A program made the position numbers and the translations under genes. A stretch of DNA of 64,000 nt from an uncultured Eubacteriales bacterium. Lineage in GTDB: Bacteria; Bacillota; Clostridia; Christensenellales; Aristaeellaceae. Positions 58,553-64,000 of the stretch are shown here, one piece after another; position 1 is the first letter of the stretch, and every line of letters begins with the position of its first letter. The DNA is taken from the NCBI GenBank assembly GCA_902764915.1, contig CACWXY010000001.1:166778-230777 (forward strand), in the 5' to 3' direction. The notes under the pieces are model-generated. The model was not told the origin of the DNA and ran no database searches. It was given only the letters and a program-made list of their open reading frames with translations.

Positions 58553-59443
58553 TTACAGATTCCAGAGAACATCCGCGCCCGTGTCTTTCACCGTCCGCAT
58601 GCCAGTGCGGGCCATGAGAGCACGGAGTTCACCATTCATTTTTTGCAGTTCCATGGCAACGCCTTCCTCACCGGAAGCGCGCACAATTTCCAGAATATGC
58701 CGACTGATTCCAACGGCATCCGCGCCAAGGCACAGTGCCTTGAAGGCATCCGCACCGCTTTCGATGCCGCAGTCCGCATAGATTTCCATGCTGTTGCCTA
58801 TAGCCTCGCGGATCGCAGGCAATACCATCAGCGGCGGCACCGCGAAGGGATAAATCCCATGATGGTGCGATACCACAATCGCTTTCACGCCGGCATCCCG
58901 GCACTTCAGTGCATCCGTTACACTGAGTACGCCTTTTACGACAAAAGGCGTTTTCCCGGCCCAGCCAATATATTTCCTGAGCTGTTCCATGGACTTGGGT
59001 TCCATTTCCAGTTCATGCACACGATCATGAAAGCCATCCCGATTGAACGCATGATCAATGTCCATCCCTACAGCCAGAGCGCCATGCGCCAGGGCAAAAT
59101 CGATTCTTGTGTGAATTCTTTCTTCCTCGCAATACGGTTTGATGATCTCCACTGTATCCGGAGCTGCCTGATAAATCTCCTGCATCTCTGCATCGGTGCT
59201 CATCCCCCACCAGTTCAGTGCGCCACATTGCTGGAACGCATGCGAAAGATGCGCCGCATAGTGCGTATCTCCGTGGTCAAGATGGGAAAATGCCGCACTC
59301 ATGACTGGCGTGGAAAATGTCTTTCCCAACAGTGTGACATGCAGATCCGGTACCGCAGCATCCACCAATCGCTGTTCAACAAGAATCTGATCCAGATAAT
59401 TCCGGTTGGTAAGATTGGAATCCCGCAGCGATACGCCTTCCAT
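58553..59443 (-). CDS. FMN-dependent alpha-hydroxy acid oxidoreductase-like protein
   Basis: 296 residues, shorter than the typical 350-380. A TIM-barrel FMN enzyme of the lactate oxidase type: PVMSAAFSHLD near the N-terminus, FVVKGVLSVTDALKC, DCGIESGADAFKALCLGADAVGISR for the phosphate site. The usual catalytic SNHGxRQLD is VSHHHGIYPFAVP here, so the His is kept but the Arg is not, and its reaction may differ. ATG 59443 is 6 nt after AAAGGAGG; the promoter is at 59484-59512. Confidence 0.82.
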   Translation of the reverse strand: MEGVSLRDSNLTNRNYLDQILVEQRLVDAAVPDLHVTLLGKTFSTPVMSAAFSHLDHGDTHYAAHLSHAFQQCGALNWWGMSTDAEMQEIYQAAPDTVEIIKPYCEEERIHTRIDFALAHGALAVGMDIDHAFNRDGFHDRVHELEMEPKSMEQLRKYIGWAGKTPFVVKGVLSVTDALKCRDAGVKAIVVSHHHGIYPFAVPPLMVLPAIREAIGNSMEIYADCGIESGADAFKALCLGADAVGISRHILEIVRASGEEGVAMELQKMNGELRALMARTGMRTVKDTGADVLWNL

Positions 59444-59483
59444 TCGCATCCTCCTTTGATCAGGTTATATTACATGCACATGC

Positions 59484-59512
59484 ATCATACTATTATTCGT
59501 GCGGATCGTCAA
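59484..59512 (-). promoter_or_regulatory. Promoter of FMN oxidoreductase operon
   Basis: -35 TTGACG (59507-59512) and -10 TATGAT (59484-59489), 17 nt apart. The palindrome ATGCA-CA-TGCAT (59474-59485) covers the region just after the -10. Confidence 0.65.
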
Positions 59513-59674
59513 CAAGAAACCCTGTTTCAGTCTACACAATAATGACGCTTTCCCCCTCTGCCTGCGCACCTTCCTGCAGAATCAGACTGTCTTTTCTTGC
59601 CGCAAACATCTGCCATATAAGCAGGCTTATTCCCAGAAAACCGGTATGGGTCTCTGCATCCCTGACAGCAGGAG

Positions 59675-59702
59675 TTGCAGCCCTTCTTCCATTCCGTATA
59701 AT
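59675..59702 (+). promoter_or_regulatory. Promoter of uvrC
   Basis: -35 TTGCAG (59675-59680) and -10 TATAAT (59697-59702), 16 nt apart. Confidence 0.65.
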
Positions 59703-59733
59703 GGTCATGTATCATTGAAACTGAGGTGATTGC

Positions 59734-61620
59734 GTGGCCATTGACTGGGGAGAAAACCTGAACCTGAAAATCAGCATGCTTCCGGACAGTCCCGGCTGTT
59801 ACCTGATGAAGGATGCCACCGGAACGATCATCTATGTCGGCAAGGCTGTGAACCTGAAAAACCGTGTGCGCTCTTACTTCCGCGACACATATCACACGCC
59901 CAAGGTAGCCGCCATGATCTCACATATCGCAGACTTTGATATTCTGCTGTGCGAATCAAACCTAGAAGCGCTATGTCTGGAATGTAACCTGATTAAGGAA
60001 CACATGCCGTACTATAACATCCTGCTCAAAGATGACAAGCATTATCCATACCTGCGCTTTGATACCAACGAAATGTATCCCCGTCTGCGCCTTGCCCGGC
60101 GCATGGAAAAGGACGGCGCCAAGTATTTCGGGCCCTATATCGGCGCAACCGCCGTCAAACAGGTGATTGATACCGTTCGGGACGTGTTTCCGCTGCGCAC
60201 GTGCAGTCTTTCCTTCCCCCTGAAAAAGCCTCAGCGCCCATGCATCAACTATGATATCGGCCGCTGTCTGGCACCCTGTGCAGACCTGTGCACGCAAGAA
60301 GAGTACGGTCAGATGATTGATGGCGTACTATCCTTCCTGGGAGGCGACTATAACCTGGTTCTGGACAAACTCAAGGCCAGCATGCAGCGCTATGCCCAGC
60401 GCATGGAATATGAAAAAGCCGCAGTTGTCCGTGACAAGATCAAGGATGTGCAGGGCCTTATGGAGCGCCAGATCGCCATCCGCACTGACCAGAGTGAACA
60501 GGATATCCTGGCTGTTGCTCAGGATGGTCTGGATGCCATGATCCAGATCGTCTATGTGCGCGGCGGCCGTATGCTGGGAGGAGATCACTTTGCGCTTTCC
60601 CGGGAAGGCGGCGAAGATCCGGGGGATGTTCTGTACGGCTTCGCCACCCAGTACTATGCCCAGGGTCCCATGATTCCGCGTCATGTACTCATGGAAACCC
60701 TGCCGGAGGGCATACAGGAATCGCTTGAGTCATGGCTGCGCCAGCAGAAAGGCAGTGCTGTTACGCTGACAGTACCGCGCCGAGGAGAAAAGCATGACCT
60801 GGTACTTCTGGCAAAAAAGAACGCAGAGGATGCCCTGCAGAAACGCAACGCCCGCGCTACCATTCGGGAAGAGCGCACGAAAGGTGCCGCTGCAGCGCTT
60901 GGCCGCATACTCGGGCTTCCCAATTATCCAAGACGCATCGAGGGCTACGATATTTCCAATACCCAGGGCGTTCTCAGCGTCGGTTCCATGGTCGTATTCA
61001 TTGACGGCGTTCCTGCGAAAAAGGAATACCGTAAGTTCCGCATCAAGACCGTAGAAGGTGCCAATGACTTTGCCTCCCTCAATGAGGTTCTGGGCAGACG
61101 CTTTTCTGCCGGCCTGAAAGAAAAGCAGGAACGTGAAGCCCAGGGACTGTCGCCCGTTGGAGGAAAGTTTTCCGATCTTCCCGACCTGGTGCTTATTGAC
61201 GGCGGTCCGCAGCAGCTGCGCTTTGCAAGGCAGGCACTCCTGGATATCGGTGCGGATGTGGCCATGTTCGGCCTGGCCAAAAAACAGGAAGAGGTCTTTC
61301 TGCCGGACCGTGAAGAGCCCGTCATACTGGACCATAAGACACCGGAACTGCAGCTGATACAGCGCGTCCGCGATGAAGCCCACCGCTCCGCCATTACGCA
61401 TCACCGTGCACTGCGCGGACATGCCTTTACTCACAGTCAGCTGGAGGACATCCCTGGAATTGGGCCCGCAAGACGCAAGGCACTCTTGCGCGCATTCGGT
61501 TCCATGAAAGCCATCCGAGCGGCCTCCAGAGAGGAACTGCTTGCTGTCAAAGGAATCAATCAGCCTGCGGCAGACGCCATACTGGCCTGGGCAGAACAGT
61601 CTGCAAGGGAAGCCACATAA
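59734..61620 (+). CDS. uvrC: UvrABC excinuclease subunit C
   Basis: 628 residues. It makes both incisions in nucleotide excision repair. The GIY-YIG domain (PGCYLMKDATGTIIYVGKA) is at about 13-95, the UVR motif (QRMEYEKAAVVRDKI) near 228-242, the RNase H-like domain (GYDISNTQG, VLIDGGPQQL) follows, and helix-hairpin-helix motifs (LEDIPGIGPARRKALL) close it. The start is GTG 59734 after GAGGTGA. Confidence 0.97.
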   Translation: MAIDWGENLNLKISMLPDSPGCYLMKDATGTIIYVGKAVNLKNRVRSYFRDTYHTPKVAAMISHIADFDILLCESNLEALCLECNLIKEHMPYYNILLKDDKHYPYLRFDTNEMYPRLRLARRMEKDGAKYFGPYIGATAVKQVIDTVRDVFPLRTCSLSFPLKKPQRPCINYDIGRCLAPCADLCTQEEYGQMIDGVLSFLGGDYNLVLDKLKASMQRYAQRMEYEKAAVVRDKIKDVQGLMERQIAIRTDQSEQDILAVAQDGLDAMIQIVYVRGGRMLGGDHFALSREGGEDPGDVLYGFATQYYAQGPMIPRHVLMETLPEGIQESLESWLRQQKGSAVTLTVPRRGEKHDLVLLAKKNAEDALQKRNARATIREERTKGAAAALGRILGLPNYPRRIEGYDISNTQGVLSVGSMVVFIDGVPAKKEYRKFRIKTVEGANDFASLNEVLGRRFSAGLKEKQEREAQGLSPVGGKFSDLPDLVLIDGGPQQLRFARQALLDIGADVAMFGLAKKQEEVFLPDREEPVILDHKTPELQLIQRVRDEAHRSAITHHRALRGHAFTHSQLEDIPGIGPARRKALLRAFGSMKAIRAASREELLAVKGINQPAADAILAWAEQSAREAT

Positions 61621-61659
61621 GGAAAGAGGACATCGCGTCTATGGCGATGTCCTCTTTCC
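61621..61659. terminator. Bidirectional terminator
   Basis: Perfect 16-bp stem (61621-61636 with 61644-61659), filling the whole space between uvrC and the MntR-like gene. Confidence 0.9.
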
Positions 61660-62019
61660 TTATGTAAGCTGACACTTAATCGCATCAAATGTTGCTTCCG
61701 AAATATCATGCTCCATTTTGCATGCGTCTTCTTTCGCTGTTTCCGGATCTACCCCCAGCTTAATCAGGTATTGTGTCAATACTCTGTGGCGCTCATAAAT
61801 CCGGGATGCGATCGCATATCCCTTCTCGGTCAGATACAGCAGGTTTTCCGCATCCATGGTAATATATCCATTTTCACGGAGCTGTTTCATTGCCACACTG
61901 ACCGATGGTTTGGTGACTCCCAGCTTGGTTGCTATATCCACCGAACGGGAATACCCTTTTTCTTCCTTCAGCATCAGTATCGCTTCCAGATAGTCCTCTG
62001 CGGATTCATGGATCTGCAA
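61660..62019 (-). CDS. MntR/DtxR family metal-dependent repressor
   Basis: 119 residues. A winged helix (SVDIATKLGVTKPSVSVAMKQL) and dimerisation domain. Metal-site residues of MntR are in place: Asp and Glu in ESAEDYLEAI, His in YERHRVL, and Glu/Glu/His in EDACKMEH, so manganese sensing is likely. I start it at TTG 62019, 5 nt after AGGTGA; the promoter at 62054-62082 excludes the open frame that reaches 62190. GTG 62028 is an alternative. No transporter is adjacent. Confidence 0.88.
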   Translation of the reverse strand: MQIHESAEDYLEAILMLKEEKGYSRSVDIATKLGVTKPSVSVAMKQLRENGYITMDAENLLYLTEKGYAIASRIYERHRVLTQYLIKLGVDPETAKEDACKMEHDISEATFDAIKCQLT

Positions 62020-62380
62020 TCCCCTCACCTGCTTTCCCTGTTTGATTGTCTCAATTGTACCATTTCGCACCCAACAAGGCAATGGACTTTTCAGAGGAAT
62101 CATCAAGATTTCTTCTACTGAAAGTATTCTGTTTCTTCCTCTGTCTGAACAGACAAGCATGTCATCTTCTGCATTGTTTCTCACCGTCATGCATCGCAGA
62201 AAGAATTATCATGAAAAACGTGAAACTGGTTGTCCCGGAACACATGCACGGAGGAAGTATGTACCTTCCTCCATCGTTATTTCATCCCAAAACAGTGACA
62301 GCCCGGCGTCTGCGCCTTTCCGCTGCTGAAAAAAGTCCCGGCAGATCATCGATTCCGTCTGCGCAGGACCACTGCTGTCA
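62020..62380. other. Intergenic region between the MntR-like and helicase genes
   Basis: No supported gene. It holds the MntR-like promoter, an inverted repeat GGAGGAAG/CTTCCTCC (62251-62273), and a weak hairpin followed on the minus strand by six Ts (62329-62369) that may terminate the helicase transcript. A short rightward frame beginning at ATG 62211 has no ribosome site. Confidence 0.5.
62054..62082 (-). promoter_or_regulatory. Promoter of the MntR-like gene
   Basis: -35 TTGCCT (62077-62082) and -10 TACAAT (62054-62059), 17 nt apart, leaving a leader of about 30 nt before TTG 62019. Confidence 0.65.
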
Positions 62381-63559
62381 TTATACGTTTTCAAAGAAAG
62401 GGTTTCCGTCTTCCTGCCGCAGAACACCGCCATCAAAATGCAGCGGAATCGGCCGGGCAATCATGTAGCGCAGAATCTCATCCATCCGTACGCTCTCCTG
62501 GAACGTGACCAGGGAAAAGCTCACCCCATGCTTATGCGCCCGTCCTGTGCGCCCAATCCGATGCAGATAATACTCATTCTCGTTGGGAAGATCGTAATTG
62601 ATCACAGCTTCCACGTCATCCACATCAATACCGCGTGCCGCGACATCTGTAGAAATCAGGATCGGAAACTTGCCCGCTTTAAACGCGTTCATGGTAAGGC
62701 TGCGCTGCTTTTGCGGTATATCCCCATGCAGGCACTCCACCTGATAACCTTCTTTTTTCAGACGGCTTGTCAGACGATCCGTCATGAACTTGGTATTGCA
62801 GAAGATCATGATCCGCTGATACACATCGGCATCCAGAAGATACAGAAGATCATCGGTCTTTCGATTGGGCTCTGTGGCAATGACATACTGCGTAATCTGC
62901 GGACGGTCTTCCTTGGTGGCCTCCACCGTTATCTCCACCGGCTCATGCTGATACTTCCAAGCGATCGTGAGCACATCCTGATTCGTGGTCGCAGAGAACA
63001 GCACCAGTTGGCGATCCTTGGGCGTCATATCCATAATGCTGGTAACATCCTTGACAAAGCCCATATTCAGCATTTCATCAGCCTCATCCAGCACCATGGT
63101 GTGAACAGCCTTAAGACTGACATTGCCCCGATGAATATGATCCAGAAGCCGTCCCGGTGTTGCAATGAGGATCTGCGGATTGCGATGCAGAAGGTTGATC
63201 TGCTTGCGCATGGGCTGGCCTCCATACAGCACCGCAATACGTACGCCCTTGATATATCGTGCAAGCTGTGTCAGTTCCTCACCGATCTGAACCGCCAGTT
63301 CCCGTGTCGGTGCCAGCACAACTTCCTGTACAACCGGGTCCTGCAGCTGCACATACTCCAGCATCGGTATTCCGAATGCACAGGTTTTTCCCGTTCCTGT
63401 TGGGGCAATGGCGTTGATATCCATACCCTGCATCATCAGAGGAATCGTCCTTGCCTGTACGGTGGAAGGCTCCTTGAACCCCATGGCCCGTACAGCGCGT
63501 ATGATCTCACTGGACAGGTCCATGTCTTCAAAACGTGTCACTTTGTTTTCTTCGGTCAA
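62381..63559 (-). CDS. DEAD-box ATP-dependent RNA helicase
   Basis: 392 residues, only the two RecA-like domains with almost no C-terminal extension. Q motif (RFEDMDLSSEIIRAV), motif I APTGTGKT, PTRELA, TPGRLLDH, DEAD in VLDEADEM, SAT, DVAARGIDV and HRIGRTGR are all present. Lacking an RNA-binding tail, it resembles the CshA/CshB core. The start is TTG 63559, 8 nt after AGGGAG; an ATG at 63577 overlaps the preceding stop and the ribosome site. Confidence 0.94.
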   Translation of the reverse strand: MTEENKVTRFEDMDLSSEIIRAVRAMGFKEPSTVQARTIPLMMQGMDINAIAPTGTGKTCAFGIPMLEYVQLQDPVVQEVVLAPTRELAVQIGEELTQLARYIKGVRIAVLYGGQPMRKQINLLHRNPQILIATPGRLLDHIHRGNVSLKAVHTMVLDEADEMLNMGFVKDVTSIMDMTPKDRQLVLFSATTNQDVLTIAWKYQHEPVEITVEATKEDRPQITQYVIATEPNRKTDDLLYLLDADVYQRIMIFCNTKFMTDRLTSRLKKEGYQVECLHGDIPQKQRSLTMNAFKAGKFPILISTDVAARGIDVDDVEAVINYDLPNENEYYLHRIGRTGRAHKHGVSFSLVTFQESVRMDEILRYMIARPIPLHFDGGVLRQEDGNPFFENV

Positions 63560-63573
63560 AACAGTGTCTCCCT

Positions 63574-63837
63574 TCATGCCATGGAAGCAGACGCCTGCTG
63601 AGCCTGATAGGCACGAATGGCCTTGGACAGCTGATCCGGACAGGATGTATTCCCGCGGCACTGCACACCTTCCAGCTTACGTGCCACATCGTCCGCCTTC
63701 TGACCAACAACCATACGGGAAAGCCCCTCAGTATTGCCTGTGCAGCCACGGATGAACTTACAGTAGGTGACAACACCATCCTGAATTTCCAGGTCAATGC
63801 CCGTTGAGCACGTGCCATGATTGGTATAATGGAACAT
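63574..63837 (-). CDS. TSCPD domain protein (TIGR03905 family)
   Basis: 87 residues. GVVTYCKFIRGCTGN and RGNTSCPDQLSKAI, with the TSCPD motif that names the family; the conserved Cys suggest metal binding or a link to ribonucleotide reductase C-termini, which share the motif. The function is unproven. GGAGG lies 6 nt before ATG 63837. The tuf terminator abuts this ribosome site, and the helicase start follows 14 nt after the stop. Confidence 0.85.
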   Translation of the reverse strand: MFHYTNHGTCSTGIDLEIQDGVVTYCKFIRGCTGNTEGLSRMVVGQKADDVARKLEGVQCRGNTSCPDQLSKAIRAYQAQQASASMA

Positions 63838-63848
63838 ATAAAACCTCC

Positions 63849-63883
63849 AAAAAAAGGAACGCCCTTCCGATAAAGGGCGTTCC
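63849..63883 (-). terminator. Terminator of tuf
   Basis: GGAACGCCC (63856-63864) pairs with GGGCGTTCC (63875-63883), followed on the minus strand by seven Ts. Confidence 0.92.
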
Positions 63884-63897
63884 ACTTTCATACAGAA

Positions 63898-64000
63898 TTA
63901 CTCGATGACCTTGGCCACAACGCCGGAACCGACCGTACGGCCACCCTCACGGATAGCGAAACGCAGGCCCTGCTCCATAGCGATGGGGGTAATCAGGGTG
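63898..64000 (-). CDS. tuf: Elongation factor Tu, C-terminal end (runs off window)
   Basis: Only the last 33 codons are inside the window. They read [19 protein letters not shown] and VVAKVIE before the stop, the highly conserved C-terminus of EF-Tu domain III. EF-Tu delivers aminoacyl-tRNA to the ribosome. The remainder lies right of position 64000; a terminator follows. Confidence 0.95.
   Translation of the reverse strand, partial: TLITPIAMEQGLRFAIREGGRTVGSGVVAKVIE

Noticed and set aside
62211..62468. Short rightward frame beginning MKNVKLVVPEH between the MntR-like and helicase genes
   Set aside because: No ribosome site or promoter, and it runs into the antisense strand of the helicase gene.
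1..64000. Defence, prophage or mobile-element island
   Set aside because: I looked for transposases, integrases, attachment repeats, restriction enzymes, toxin-antitoxin pairs and phage genes and found none.

Overview
The window looks like ordinary chromosome from a Gram-positive member of the Bacillota, most probably class Clostridia (inference). Supporting features are a tRNA-Phe-type T-box leader on pheST, RqcH, the RuvX-DUF1292 gene pair, a clostripain-family peptidase, rubrerythrin, a TSCPD-domain protein, VTC/DUF4956 proteins, strong purine-rich Shine-Dalgarno sequences, and many TTG starts. Base composition is moderately GC-rich by eye. I see no rRNA, tRNA, CRISPR array, transposase, integrase, phage module or recognisable defence system.

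Layout. 1-1.1 kb: the end of a leftward cell-wall precursor operon (GlmU-like acetyltransferase, then glmM running off the edge). 1.3-6 kb: a tightly packed rightward cassette of phosphodiester glycosidase, small membrane protein, secreted beta-helix protein, VTC polyphosphate-polymerase domain protein and DUF4956 membrane protein, closed by stacked terminators and a possible short RNA. 6.2-18.6 kb: a permease, then leftward genes for an HD-GYP protein, a lactonase, tdk, a GNAT protein, an Lgt-like protein, a second phosphodiester glycosidase, a clostripain-like peptidase and an SH3 protein. 18.7-27.4 kb: rimO-pgsA-phosphatase, radA-PIN/TRAM, a VanY-like protein that has lost its zinc ligands, and rubrerythrin.

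27.4-42 kb: an unassigned 118-aa gene, pheT/pheS with a T-box, a 1028-residue zinc-ribbon/TPR membrane protein on a divergent promoter, two overlapping G3E (CobW-type) GTPase genes (one His-rich, one fused to a DUF1980-like domain), an S9 peptidase and rqcH. 42-49.5 kb: rpsO and pnp with structured leaders, then M16 peptidase-ruvX-DUF1292-polysaccharide deacetylase, a GNAT gene and a decayed GNAT gene. 49.5-64 kb: M32 carboxypeptidase and sirtuin; rpiR-flavoprotein-exonuclease-nucleoside kinase-secreted protein; FMN oxidoreductase-ArsC-ECF S component; uvrC; an MntR-like regulator; DEAD-box helicase and TSCPD protein; and the 3' end of tuf.

Most genes are housekeeping. The least explained parts are the VTC cassette, the GTPase pair with its palindromic promoter site, the two apparent pseudo-enzymes (M15B and Lgt families), the hairpin-filled pnp leader, and a consensus promoter that fires straight into a terminator. 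Promoters are very regular (TTG-rich -35, usually 17 nt, TAnAAT), which helped fix several start codons. All assignments come from reading the sequence; no database search was run.
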